Origin: Suillus spraguei
Lineage: Eukaryota > Basidiomycota > Agaricomycetes > Boletales > Suillaceae
NCBI GenBank assembly: GCA_016800925.1
Contig: JABCPU010000013.1
Span: 248,001 to 312,000 of the forward strand
Length of the DNA: 64,000 nucleotides
Direction of reading: 5' to 3'
A program made the translations under genes and the position numbers. Below the pieces are notes generated by a model. It was given only the letters and a program-made list of their open reading frames with translations. It searched no databases and had not been told where the DNA came from. Numbering within the stretch: the stretch's first letter is position 1; each line of letters begins with the position of its first letter. Shown one piece after another: positions 12,601-27,741 of this stretch.

Positions 12601-12718
12601 ATGGAAAGACCAACAGGGGAAATCCAAGGCCACTGCGGGGGACGCCGATGATGGCGATTTAGTCGATGTGGAGCCAGATTCAGAGGGCGCCGGAGGAGCA
12701 GAAGAGTCAGATAGTTGA
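9656..12718 (+). CDS. CDC9: DNA ligase I (ATP-dependent), Cdc9/LIG1
   Basis: Seals nicks between Okazaki fragments and in repair. About ten exons of roughly 800 residues in all. Solved borders include 9656-10931, 10982-11175, 11230-11448, 11513-11704, 11760-11844, 11895-12083, 12139-12161 and 12214-12286. The N-terminus carries a PCNA-binding PIP box, QSSLKTFF, within 35 residues of the start. A helical DNA-binding domain follows. The adenylation domain has the active-site lysine in EFKYDGQRAQIH, then ESRSEGLMIK and WLKLKKDYV. The OB-fold part contains VCKCMSGFSDLFYK, VYFRPHEVWEIRGA and SSRGLSLRFPRFIK. The C-terminus is acidic. An in-frame ATG at 9620 could add 12 residues; in yeast and man alternative starts of this gene make nuclear and mitochondrial forms, but I see no strong mitochondrial presequence here. 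Confidence 0.95.
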
Positions 12719-15212
12719 CCCCAAACCTAATTTAAAAGGGGTTTAGGTTAACAATCGTTTTTGGTCAGGCTTTTGCGTATTCCCGTTTGCAGGGACTTCG
12801 CACCACATCAGTTTTACATACGTTCATACACATAAATCATACGATACAGTACTTACGGGGAAAACCCAAATAGCAGCGTATAGTAATATTGTCCGACATT
12901 GGAAATTTAAATCAGAAACCAGAAGAAAAAACTTAGCTTGACACCATGCCAGCATATGCTTCTAAATATTCTGAATATACTAGAATTCGCTGATCACTTC
13001 CAACACGCAATTCAATTGAAAGGTGGTTCGCCAAGTGACATGCTATTAGTACGTTAGACAATTGAAACAAAATCTCCCAGAGTTTCGGTATATTTTTGGT
13101 TAAACATGCAGCTCATACTTATAAGATAAGATCGTCTAACACACTGAGTGTGAGTCACAATTCGGATTGAGTCTGAGATGTGACCAGTCAACTGGAGACT
13201 ATACTTATTCTTATTTCGCGCAAGGTTTGCTCAATTGTTCGCGTTCCATTGGTTCCCCGTGCTCCAAAAGTTGAACGTTGAACTTTGTCAAGCGGCATTC
13301 CGTGTCTCGTAAGGCCTCGGGCCCTAAAATTTTACTAACGTTAATGACGTAGGTAGTAACCACTGTAGGTACCTCCTTGTCATATCCTTATACTTTTGCG
13401 GCACAACGCTAGAAGACCAGTACCAGTTAGTCAGCATCTATATCTCATCCTTCATCTCCTGGTACTAGTAACTCCAGGACGACAGTATCTAATGATGCTG
13501 CGCTTCCGAGTCAAGTCGAAGGCGCATCCTCGAAACAAATTGACGCTCTCTTCTGAATCGAAGTTAATCAAGATTTTCTTTTGCGGCACAAAAGTCATCC
13601 AGAGGACAAAGGTTCGGACGGCGTACCAGCCAGGCTGCCAGTCGCGTATACATCTCATTCCTCGTCGATGTTCATCTCCTGGTAACTCCAGGATGACAAT
13701 ATGTAATCACGAGTCGGCACGTTCTGGAGATAGATTGACGCTCCCCTCTGAATCAAAGCCTCCGTACAAGAAAAGCAAAGGTGAACTATTCATTCTAGCC
13801 GTTTGACACTAGTCTGTCTGTCCATGTCTAACTACCATGTTCTGTGTTGCCACCGGATTCTCTTCGACATCTTCACGTTTGACTCCGTAGTACACGTACG
13901 TCAATGCTTAAGACCTGAGAAGTATCGCCGACCATTGGATCGGCCAGCACGCGTGTCGCACTTATGAGAAAACATCAAGGTGCAATCGCTACAAATATTT
14001 TTGCTCACAATATTGTCTGTATATTATCATAGGTCTGACTCAGAGCTTTTGACAAAACCCGCTCCATCTATTCATCTCCAGGCTTGGCAACTGTACGTCC
14101 CTGCTGGATGTCCACCACGGCTACTACATTACCACACGCCCAAAGAACTTTCACCTCCCCACCCCAAACCTTTGCTAACCTGATTCGGAAGAGATATCCC
14201 ACTATCTCCGCGTCAATTGGCCTCCTCTGGGTATTCCCCACCCTTTTTACAACAGGCCAGCGCTAGTATTCCTTGCAGGCTGGCTTCCGTGATTGTCACA
14301 GCTGTCGGTTGCAACCCTTTGCAGGGGCGATGCATTCGCATTGAATCCAGCCATTTTCGGATTCGGAACGTACCTTGCGACATCGCGCAAATCTGGATGC
14401 ACCCGTGTTTACTCGCGGTGATACGCGAAAAGTTGACGTCTTACGTACCAGCTGCGCGAACGGTCTTCCGCTACATTGATATTATCCCCTATCTATCCAA
14501 TTGCCACCTCATAACGTGGAGACCCTCCCTCGTAAGTAGGCCTGGGTACCCACCGGGCTGGCGTCGTCGAATTTCCCATATTATCTATTGAGCTCAGGCT
14601 ATGACTCGATCCTCGGACCGGAACTTCGACATCGCGTGCTTTCGCGTGAAACTTCACGTCTGTACTGGCATGCTACTCGTTACTACATAGCCACGACCTT
14701 TCAGGCTGTCATTTCATTCACACAATACTCAGTACAAATTCTTCGCATACAATAACTTACGCTCTAACCTAATGTTGTCCTAAAGCGTCGAAATACCCTG
14801 CATGAATACGTTATGTTCCACATCACATGCGTGAGAGTCCAAGTTCTTGTTCTTCGAACTGCATAAGATCTATACAACACTCAAGCATTTGGTTGTACAC
14901 ATCACCACTTCATCTGATTACTCCCCAAGGTCAACCTTCAGACTTCTTGCTGGTAAATGATAGCCCGTGAGAAGATTGTTGGACGTAGAAATTAAGAGTC
15001 CAATCTCATCAGTCTGAGGCCGCCGACTGCAGGGTAGGATCCACCTGACTAAAATCTGGATACATACATAACATTGAGCACCGTCATGGGCGCATGAATA
15101 ATATTGTTACCGGCTTGGGTGAGTAATTTCACATGCAGCAATCAGAACTCAACGAGTAACACGCTCCGTGGAGGAGGGTCCCACAAGACATGCCAATTAT
15201 GCCTTACTCGCA
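12719..15212. other. Gene-poor stretch with a diverged tandem duplication
   Basis: No recognisable gene is seen. Around 13440-13790 two diverged copies of a roughly 200-base unit follow each other; both carry a CATCTCCTGGTA..AACTCCAGGA block and, further on, ATTGACGCTC..TCTGAATC. Plus-strand frames at 13396-13806 and 14217-14591 cross this area, but they look like neither globular protein nor a known family. This could be a decayed gene. Confidence 0.35.
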
Positions 15213-16822
15213 TTAATTCATGGCCCAAACTCTCACAAGACTAATTAGAGCTTCCCTGTCTTGTTGAGCATAACTTTCTTCACCGAATACCGAATTGACT
15301 TGCTCTTCGAGACGCCCATCTGTTGCTAATTGCTGCCATTCTACATCCCGTTGTTCCGTGATTTGCTGCAGATAGGCGTATGAAATAAGAAGCTCCTTCT
15401 TCACAGTTAGAATTGCGGGAGAAGTACGTCCGTTAGACCCTGTAAGAAGGTGGACAATGTCGCCAGTGGGAGGCATAGAAATTTTACTCGCGAAAAAGGG
15501 GGCTGACGAGTCATCTACACTGGAGATTGAGAGGTTCAGCTCTCTCGCAGGGACAATGCCTCGCGCTGCTCTTACGGCTCGCGCTTGTGGCTTGGGACGA
15601 CGGCTGGATGGGTTTCTCCCACCCGATTCATCGGAAAGGAATTTGCGACAGAGGGCTAGCTTGAACAGTTGCACTGAATGCGACAGATGAAAGCCAGACA
15701 TGAAAGTCTGAACGATCTCCGGGGAGGCTGAGCGCAATCGTGACGTAACTTGCTCCAGAAACATGTTGAAGTCAAATTCCGCGGTTAGACAAATCCGATG
15801 AGCTAAAAAGAACGTCAGGTGAATAGCTTGTAATGAAAAGGCATAATTTACCAGAGCCATCAGCTCGAAACCCAGCTGTCGTCGCTGCGGTTGACCTTGC
15901 GAAACACAATAGAACACGATGTCTAGGGGTGCATCAACTTCCCATCGAAGACCAGTGCCGCTTCTCGGCGGGGGAATCTGCAACAAAAATAACGGCGAAT
16001 GCTTCACTGCGCATTATCTTAATAAAAGGGTTGCAACTAAGGAATGGGTCCTACCCGAACCATCTCCAGATGTCAACGATTCGTCCCGCTGAAAAAGCTC
16101 GACTAGCCACTGCAAGACTAGCCAGGCGTACTCTGCAACAGGAGCGAGGACCGAATTGCTGCGATTCTCCTCTGCGTATTCTTCAGCATCAGTGATGACT
16201 TTTCCGCGTTTCTTCTTCCCTGGTATTAGGGACGGCTGGGAGATTTTTATTCGCGGCACGAAACCCTCTCTGAGTATTGCCCAGCAGTGCTTTGCGTCCT
16301 TAATGCACAAGGACTCCTTTGCTACAACGGAGTCATGATCATCACCTTCGAATGGCGATTCATTGCTCCTGCGCGGTTGTGGCAGAGCCTGGAAAAGAGA
16401 TGTGGGTGTATTCGTTCTAACGAAGGATAATAACAAGCGTTGCGCGGCTTCTGATGCATTGATTGAAGGGGCAAAGGTCATTTTTGGTGCTAGATGCTTT
16501 GGTTTTGTAGGAGAGCCTTTTGATGGCGAAGCAGGATTGAAATCACGCTCTTCTACATGATCGAGGGATGGTGGTGGAGGGTACAATGCGATGTAGAAGA
16601 GCTGACGCACAAGAGACCTAGGAACTACTTTCAATGCTCCTCGAGAAAAGAGAGCCTATGACCTTACACAGGTGGCTTAAAATTTTGAGACCTCAGCTGT
16701 TCGAGCACTGCGATGCCAGACTCGTATTGACCCTCCTCAAAGCACGTTTCTACTAGACCACGTTGATTGCGTGTCATCTCACATTCTTGATGGTCTTGAT
16801 ACGAGGAGCAATGTGACACCAT
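15213..16822 (-). CDS. Unrecognised multi-exon protein
   Basis: I do not recognise this protein. A first exon starts at ATG 16822 (MVSHCSSYQDHQ) and reads CFEEGQYESGIAVLEQLRS. A second block (to about 16055) contains RQLFYIALYPPPPSL, SEAAQRLLLSFVRTNTP and YAWLVLQWLVELFQRDESL. A third block (about 15980-15213) contains LDIVFYC, DFNMFLEQVTSRLRSAS, VQLFKLALCRKFLSDES, a basic patch RRPKPQARAVRAARG and a helical end before TAA at 15213. The text is helix-rich, with no signal peptide. The junctions between the three blocks do not all agree in phase with simple GT..AG introns, so the model is approximate or the gene is damaged. Confidence 0.55.
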
Positions 16823-19526
16823 AGCGAGATGAAGTAAAGTATTTGTTCCGGTAGTGAAGTGAATACGTTTGAGTCATTGATATTAATGATGCTTAGTGCT
16901 ATGCGGTAATAGCGATAACGTAACTTTCAAGTCTCAAGCAAACACCGAGCCAACTTCTTTGCTTAACAATTGTAACGGTGCTTGCCCCCCCAGACCCCCA
17001 ACACCACGTTAAATTTATTTTGCATTGCCTCGTGCAATGTGCTCCAGATCTGGTACAGTGGTTTGCGGTCCAATTCACGCACCATTCTAGACTACGTTGT
17101 TTTTATTCCTAATTGGCATACCTCAACCACGGCCAAGAGTCCAGTGCTTCAAGTTTTCAGCCGACGGTATGAGCGCATGTCCGTCGGTAAAGGTTGACAT
17201 AAAAGTATCGAACCATATTGCACGACTTGGCACATTGCTTCGGTGATGGGGATTAGAATCTTGTATCTTGTATTCGACAGAACTTAACGTCGGGGGCAAC
17301 ACGATATGTCCACAGTGGGCTATGGAATGCGTCAGTGCTGTAAGGTACAGAGTCACAGCCTTCGAAAGGAACGTTACGTGGAAAGATGAATACCGTATCA
17401 TTTCTGTCACAAGGGCGCCATATCATACATACTAGTCAAAACGAAAGCGGCGGTTCATGCATGTTTTTGGGAGAGTCATGACATATACCGGTAGTTCTGT
17501 TAGAGTTGACATTGATGTCATGCCGAATGCGACTATCACTGTTTTTGATCACCATCACTACGGCTTGGATCAATCTGTCGGGACCGGTGCCGCTAGCATA
17601 CGTAGTACGCACCTATCCATACATAATGGGTGTTATGTTTTTCCTGACAAAGCTAAAACCTGGTCATCACTTTGATTTATCAATTCTATGATGGCCAGTC
17701 ATTCGATGCTGTGATATCATCATTGAATAGTCATGATGGTTGATCGACTTTTGTAGCCCGTGTACCGCAGCATACGTGTTCGGTGACCATTTTGCAAAAG
17801 TGATGGCAGGTTGTGGCTGATGCGATTTCGTAAAGACCACTAATCAACGCGAGGATTCGATCATTTTGGCTGTACGTGTTCGTAGGCTGGTCTGGTGTAC
17901 TTGTACAATGGATCCGGGATAAGTTGAGTGGCGAAGTAACATTTCACACACTCACAGACTAGCTTGCTGACCAACAAGGACCAACAATTACCAATTTGAA
18001 CACCAGCTGCGCATTTTTTATCATTTTACCTTTCTGCTGAAGGCTTGCTCCGAGTCTAGTGGTAAGTGCCCGTTAGCATCAGCGCAGCTCTGATTCCAAT
18101 CTCAGCATGGTAGCCAGCAGGTTTATGCTCTGGGCAACACGCAGCCTTCGCATTGCTCTGCGGCAGCGCTTGAACCTTTCTCGTGCCATGGTGTCAGACG
18201 CAATATTGGGATCTCCAGGTCCGGTAGAAAATGCCATGCGAGAAAAGGTTAGGCAGCAAGCTAGCAGTGGATCCGGCTCCTGAGCAAATCATTTACAGCT
18301 CACGACCTTGCTCCAACCGTCCAAACTAATCATTACCAACGAATCGCAGTTGCATAGACATCACGCCGCAATGCTCTCTCAAGGTGGCGGGAATGGAGAA
18401 ACACGTAAGCATCTTCCGTTACCCCAATGACGCTGTTCATTGACGACCCGGGCGCAGATTTTGCCGTGCAGGTAATCTCAGATGTTTTCAAAGGGAAGGT
18501 GCGTGTGCTATCCAATCTCGGGTGTATCTGGTTTATTCCTTCACAGAACACGGTGCAACGCCATCGCCTAATATATTCTGCCCTTTCTGAAGAATTTTCT
18601 CAGGGGTTGCACGCACTATCGCTAAACACAAAGACATCGGAGGAAGCGCAGAGATACCAAGCTGAAAAATGACAGGGAAGAGAATAAATACAACGTTAAT
18701 CGACTGATCGTGTATGCGGAGGAGCGAGGCGAATTGTGGTAAGCTCTTTGACCCGAACCGTCGACATTAGCGACGGCTGCTCATAAATAACGTGCGAGCT
18801 TCACAGTACCATGCTTTAGGGATGCATGGCCCAGACTGGTTGCGGCACACTGCCTGCCGATGCAAAGATATTAGTTGACAATTTGTGGCCATTTTGAGAT
18901 CCAACGTTACCGAAATGTTACCGACGAGGATTCAATCGTTGGCATTCAACAAGAAGCAATAAATCTCTCAGCAGGGGTGTGTTTACAGAGACACGGGTGG
19001 GCCCAATAGAATGATCCGTTGTAGTTGATCTGAGATGCGGCAAGTGACGGTACATATATATTCAAGATATACTAACAGCACATCCCCCGTGGATGATGCG
19101 CGGCATTCGCGCCCCTTAGTGTGTGACATTGCGGTGCTCTATCTCCAACCCTGGTACCGTCCAAACGGCTCTTTTGAGTCCATCATGAGACTCCCACAAA
19201 TGTGTTGTGAATGAGTGCGCAGCAGGTCTAAAGCGACAATCACCACGGTTGCCTACCTTAAAATATGGTAACCGAGTGGTAACCATGTCGTTGAATGTCT
19301 GCCCTCGAGGTGCTGTCCTGGAGTATAATGGAATAGACCCGGTCACGTTTCTTCGTGCAAGTACTTTCCAGCCTCTTCCGAGCCCGCCGCATCAAGATCG
19401 GCGTGCAACGGTATCCTACTGTTACCGCGGTTTTGAGACGATCCGACCATATAAGATTCCCCGACATCCACTACAATTTAACTCGTCCTCTCGAATACTA
19501 TCCCCCTTGTATACCATACCATAAAA
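16823..19526. other. Intergenic, 2.7 kb, no protein gene recognised
   Basis: Only short frames occur. The one structured item is a tRNA-like segment near 18047-18106, listed separately. The right end should hold the promoter of the two-finger C2H2 gene at 19527. Confidence 0.45.
18047..18106 (+). other. Degenerate tRNA-like segment (possible pseudo-tRNA or SINE head)
   Basis: GAGTCTAGTGG (18052-18062) fits a Pol III box A at 10 of 11 positions. GATTCCAATCT, about 30 bases on, fits box B at roughly 8 of 11. No convincing acceptor or anticodon stem can be drawn, so it is not a working tRNA. Confidence 0.25.
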
Positions 19527-20575
19527 ATGTCTAACCGCTCACTTCCGGAGCGTGATGCCCATCGGGAAGCAGCTCGGCCAACCCTCCCTTCTGTTCGTGA
19601 ACTTTTCCCAGGTTAGTCAAGTTTCTCTGGCTCCCGTGGGCTTTATTTACCTTTAACCTTCAGAATTATCTCGTACACCAAGACCTTCCGTAATACCTCC
19701 TTCTTCTTGGGTAGGTTCCAATGCTGGTCACGACCCATATGCATCGCATATGGGTCAGTCCGATGCTCTATCAGGGCCAGGCTTGCAGGTTAGTCGTCGT
19801 CTAATGACTACTAGTAGATCAAACCTTGATAATCATCACTTTCCCAGAGGAACCCTTCAGCACCTTACCATCCTATTTCTTCCCGTAGTTCACGACACGA
19901 AACGCACCCAACGCACCTTCATCCATCTCATGAGCATCCACCGCATTCGTTGTATCATTCTCAGCATCCACAAAATCAATTTTCTCGGTCGTCCACTAAC
20001 AGTGGCCAGGGACGGCCAGCCTATGATTACACGAGCCACCCAGGGTCAAGTTCATACCTGGATTATTCAAGGCAGCAGTATTCTGGGCAACCTATGATGG
20101 AGCCCCCTGGATCGACATCTTATATTCCACGCTACCCCGATGCACGGGGTCAACATTACCGTAGAGAGTCACAAGAGACCGCGTCTAGTTTAGAAGACTC
20201 CAATCCTCACGCCAATGCTGGGTCTTCATCACTCAAATATGAATGCGACTATTGTGGAAAGGGTTTCAATCGCCCCAGTAGTTTAAAAGTGCGTGCTTCG
20301 ATATCCTGCATCATTCTTAGGCTGACGAAGCTGCAATCGAAGATCCACTTGAATAGTCATACCGGCGAAAAGCGTAAGCAGCCGTTCCCAGCGTTTCTCG
20401 TCATCATACTAATCCCCCCCATCTAGCCTTTACGTGCACCTTTGAGGGCTGTGGTCGTAGCTTCAGCGTGCTCAGTAACATGCGTCGGCATGCTCGCGTG
20501 CATGCCGATGCCTCAGGGCGCTATCATGAGGACAGCGACGAGTCAAACGACGCACATTCACGTTCCGGGCGTTAG
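19527..20575 (+). CDS. C2H2 zinc-finger transcription factor (two fingers)
   Basis: Likely nuclear DNA-binding regulator. It has about five exons. The N-terminus reads MSNRSLPERDAHREAARP then PSVRELFPELSRTPRPS. A long His/Ser/Pro/Tyr-rich linker follows (SRHETHPTHLHPSHEHPPHS, SSYLDYSRQQYSG). The first finger CDYCGKGFNRPSSLK is cut by an intron and resumes IHLNSHTGEKPF. The second, CTFEGCGRSFSVLSNMRRHARVH, begins after another intron (about 20372-20427). The end is Ser/Asp-rich, with TAG at 20573-20575. This layout, with conserved RELFP near the start and two C-terminal fingers, is common in mushroom C2H2 regulators. The target is unknown. Confidence 0.85.
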
Positions 20576-21219
20576 AGCGACATGCGTTGTCCTCACGGAT
20601 GCATATTGGCGCATGCAATCACCCCTATTCGGATCTCATGATCTTCGTTGCATTTTTCACGGACATTGCATCGGTCGTTCATGATGAGCGGCACATATTT
20701 ATAGCAATTCATGAACGTTGTATTTATTCCATTTATCGCATGCACTTGCTGAGGAGTCTATCATACTTGTCACCCACATATTTATTTCATACAATCATTG
20801 TTGCTAGTGTACTTTGGTGTATCCATTGCTTCTTAATTAATGGTGGTTTCCGGCATTTATTTTTCTTCGAGTTAGACTCGTGGCAGTACATGATTGACTC
20901 ATTCCGCCTGTTAACAGTAACAGCAAATATGGTGGTGGCGGCGGCGGCGGCGGCAGTGGACAGCAAGGAAACAAGGATATAGCATAGTTATGAAGTACAG
21001 GGGGTAGTGACGTCGTGAAGTAAATGCATGTGAGACTCATGTCCGCAAATCCTAGTAATCAAGTACAACGAGTAATCACGTTATGGAGTAAAGTAAGTGC
21101 ATGTATGCGCGTCATGTCCGTAGACTGTCGTCATATCCTCGTCGATGCCGCATGGCAAAGTTGCGGCACCACCTCAGTTACACAGCAACCCCTCTCAGGG
21201 TCTTCGAACATGCATCACA
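20576..21219. other. Convergent intergenic region with a GGC microsatellite
   Basis: This lies between the 3' ends of the C2H2 gene (+) and the NDR kinase (-). A (GGC/GCG)n tract of about six units lies near 20935-20956. Two diverged copies of GTAAATGCATGTGA..CTCATGTCCG / GTAAGTGCATGTAT..GTCATGTCCG occur about 75 bases apart near 21020-21120. Confidence 0.5.
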
Positions 21220-24295
<3,076 letters not shown>

Positions 24296-25396
24296 GTTGG
24301 GATGTTAGTTGACGCTGAATACGAAAATATAACCTACACGAAACCCGTGGGCCTGGAGACGATTGCTTTACTGACCCTTCTACCCTTCTTTAGGGGAGAA
24401 GATCCAGGCATGTGACGGGATATGTCCTCATGACGTGGAAGTGGATTGTGCGCTTGGTTAGATCCACCAGACCATAGAAATTTGGATGATGAGGGAGTGG
24501 GGATCATGGCGAGTAGATCATAGAAGCCATTATGAAGATAAGTACCGGTACTGATATCAGAATGATGATGGTAAGAGGACATCGATGAATGGCACTTTGA
24601 CTGAATAGCTAATTCCGGTAATCAATGTTTATGTGACATATAATTTGTGACACATATGATTATCGTGTACTTTGTACCCGCGAAGTTGATATGAATTGAA
24701 TATTAGTTGTTCCTTGATTTAACGTAAGTATATTATTCTGCTCCGTTCGGAGCTAACCGAATAAAGATTTTTGGAAAAACACTTACTAGGTGTCCGCACC
24801 AGAAATGGCCACGAGGCTTGGAAGCGATCTTGATGTAAACAGTGCAATTTCCGCGTTGCACAGAGAAGAACACAGCTTTTCCAACTCCCAACACGTTAGT
24901 GCTTCCCTTGAGCTGTATTACGGTCCGTTGATTCGAAAGACCGCGAAGATTATCACCAAAATACAATAATAACACGTCTTAGGTATGATCTGGATCAACT
25001 CTCCCTGTTCGGGATACTATAACTTAAAAAAATCCATACAACATTCATTCCCTTGACGCCCAAATCTAATTGCCTGACTTACTTCAAAGTCCCATCATTC
25101 CGCAGACTTAAAACACGCTTCATCCTACCCACCCCCCCTTGCCCAGTTTGCACAATTACGCCTCGTGTTCAGTTACCTTTGCCGGTGTTCATGTTTACCT
25201 CGTTCATTCAACGGCCCTGATCGATTTATCCCAAAGTCACAGCCTTCCCGTGCCGCAGGCCTTTTCAAGCTCGTTCGTCGGGCAATTGGCATGCTCAGCG
25301 CGTGTTCTTTCATACTTATATCCACACCGATTTTCTTCTTTTCATTGAACCATAATTTTCCTTCACTTCCTCTTTTGCCTATCTGCTTAACTTACT
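24296..25396. other. Divergent intergenic region between NDR kinase and homeodomain gene
   Basis: It contains a minus-strand frame at 24582-24334 (MSSYHHHSDISTG..), possibly an upstream exon of the kinase. A second minus frame at 24975-24733 holds GSTNVLGVGKAVFFSVQRGN and KIASKPRGHFWCGH; the frame is clean but unrecognised, and may be an exon of a small gene. CT-rich stretches at 25290-25390 fit a promoter/5' leader of the homeodomain gene. Confidence 0.4.
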
Positions 25397-26700
25397 ATGA
25401 CAAACCCGAGGGACGATCGTTTGTTCTCAAACCTTTCAAAGGCCCGCAAAAGCCCTCCTGGAGGGGATTCTCAAAATAGTGGTTTTTTTCAGACGGGACA
25501 GGGTGGGCGAACTGTGCTCCCTCCTCTTTCTTCAGCGTTTCCAACCTCACCCTCTTCAGGTCTGTTTTTCTATCTAGTGTACATGCAAATATGCTCAACT
25601 CAAGTATAGTTCCCAACTATCCTTCATATTCGCAGCAACGTTCATCTCCTGGAAAAAGTGATCATAGCTCATCGAGCTATGGTCAGTGGCCTACTAGTAT
25701 GTCTGACATCACCATCTATTCCGATCGCACCCTCATCAATCTTACTTCAAGCGGTAACAGTTGCCCCGCAACATTCCAGTTATTATGAACACTATGACCG
25801 ATACCCTCAAACCCAATACCCAAGTTATCCATCGCGTAGTTCGCCGACGATCCCGGCAGATTCTCACGGCTCTCGCAAGTTACCTCCATTAAATATGCCC
25901 GACAGATATCAGGGTAATTACGGCGCTGTCGCGCCCCTTGTCTCAAACTATGGTGATATTCGGTCGCCCACAGCAACTTACCCTACCGAGTATGCTCCTT
26001 ACCCAAATCAAACGTCATACTCATATCCCCCTGTACCTGATCCTCGTCATCATTCAAGTCAACTACCATCTGTGCATCACTCGCAGCAGATGTCTATCGG
26101 CATGTACCCACCCGACCGGGGCATGCCTACCCATGTAGAGGCCCATGGTCCTTCACCATATGCCCGAGGGCCAATCACCAACACTGCACTAACACAAGAG
26201 CCTACTCCAATGATGGACAATGAGCAACCTGCCATCAAGAAAAAGCGTAAGAGAGCTGACGCAGCGCAGCTGAAAGTCCTCAATGAGACCTACGCTCGCA
26301 CTGCGTTTCCTTCTACTGAAGAACGCGCAGAACTTGCCAAGAAACTAGACATGTCAGCCCGGAGCGTGCAGATCTGGTTGGTGTATTAAGACAGATCACG
26401 GGATCGATGTTCATGCCTTTCCATAGGTTCCAAAACAAACGGCAGTCAATGAGACAAACTACGCGGCAATCGTCGGCATCGGTGTCGACACCACATCAAC
26501 CATTTGGGATGTCTTCACAGGCAGACGAAGTGTCGCATCCTTCGTTTGGTGGTGGTATCAGCCCCACATCTGTTTCACATACATCATACATTACTCGACC
26601 GAGTCAGGACGCCCGACCTGTGGGGCAAGAGAGTCGGTCATCTATCCCCCATCGGCGGGAGGAAGATCCTCGCAAATGGCAGCAGCCTGGTCGCTACTGA
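25397..26700 (+). CDS. Homeodomain transcription factor
   Basis: Nuclear DNA-binding regulator. Four exons. Exon 1 starts MTNPRDDRLFSNLSKARKS. Exon 2 (about 25610-25699) is PNYPSYSQQRSSPGKSD. Exon 3 begins near 25765 with APQHSSYYEHYDRYPQTQYP and runs through a Tyr/Pro/Ser-rich region. The homeodomain starts at KKKRKRADAAQLKVLNETY, continues AELAKKLDMSARSVQIW, is split by an intron (about 26378-26427) exactly before the recognition-helix end, and resumes FQNKRQSMRQTTR. Helix 3 WFQNKRQ is canonical. The tail is Ser/Pro-rich, ending TGA at 26700. Homologues of this class affect fruiting in Schizophyllum (hom genes), but orthology cannot be settled here. It is not a TALE-type mating-locus homeodomain: no three-residue loop extension is seen. 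Confidence 0.9.
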
Positions 26701-27741
26701 ACATTTGATCGTTGTCTAAGTACCATGCCTTCATTTGAACTAGATTCATTCTCTCCTCATCACAACCGAAGCGTCGTCATTGTCTTGCATTAGGACCCCT
26801 CGATCATTTTTCATTAACAGCGTATTAACTTACTCGCCAGCCCCTTAATACCAGACATATTGAATTTTATATATCCATATCACCCCACGCAAACCGTCCG
26901 CATGTACCTTGCACTGTCGCCGTAGTTTTTATGTACTTATCATGTTCTTATCCCCTCGCTCTGATCACAAATGCTCGATTTTGTCACGGATGTCCGCGGT
27001 TAGAAGGCAGTAGTAAATCACGCCACTGATTTTTTTTTGCCCTCTTCGGTTTACGATTACAGTGTGAGATACAACCAAGACTTGCCACAACACATCGCCA
27101 TCGATAAGATCACATGTGAGTGTGAGTTCACCGCATCAGCGGCCATACAGCAGTCACCTTCGTCACGCCGCGTCAAGGACCTATTTCCAGCTCCACGGTC
27201 AGGGCTTCCCCTTGACATATTTATGCAGCAACAATTTAAGCACCGCGCAAGACGGAATTCGTTTCGTCGATCGTAACACTCGGGCTAGTAGACCTTCTGA
27301 CGGTCCGCGGCTGAAGCTTGAAGCGCTGAATCCGTGGCAGATAAGTATGAACCCGAACCTCGAACATGAACCCGGAATTTCATCCTCCTCCGGACAGTCC
27401 CGAATAATGATTGTCACTCAGGGATGTCTCTTAATGTAATGGTCGGCTTTCACTCCTCGAACACATGTCCTGATGATCGGATTGACCTCGCTAGTTTGAC
27501 AACGATCATTGAAATATTCTTACAGCGCGACTGCCATCTCGTGAGTCGACTCGGCTTTTGTCGCCTATACTACGTGGCAGTGAAACTTCTGTTGAATGAA
27601 TTTGCGGCAAAACGGAAAATCTATTACTTCACAACATGACTCAAGGAAGGTAATCTATAGGAGATCTACTCGAAAAGCATCCGCGGATCAGAATGAATTG
27701 GCCCCTAATAAATACCACTAAATTCACATGCCCACTCGATC
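26701..27741. other. Convergent intergenic region
   Basis: This is the 3' side of the homeodomain gene and of EF-3. Short plus frames such as 27116-27439 show no motif. No RNA gene is seen. Confidence 0.5.
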
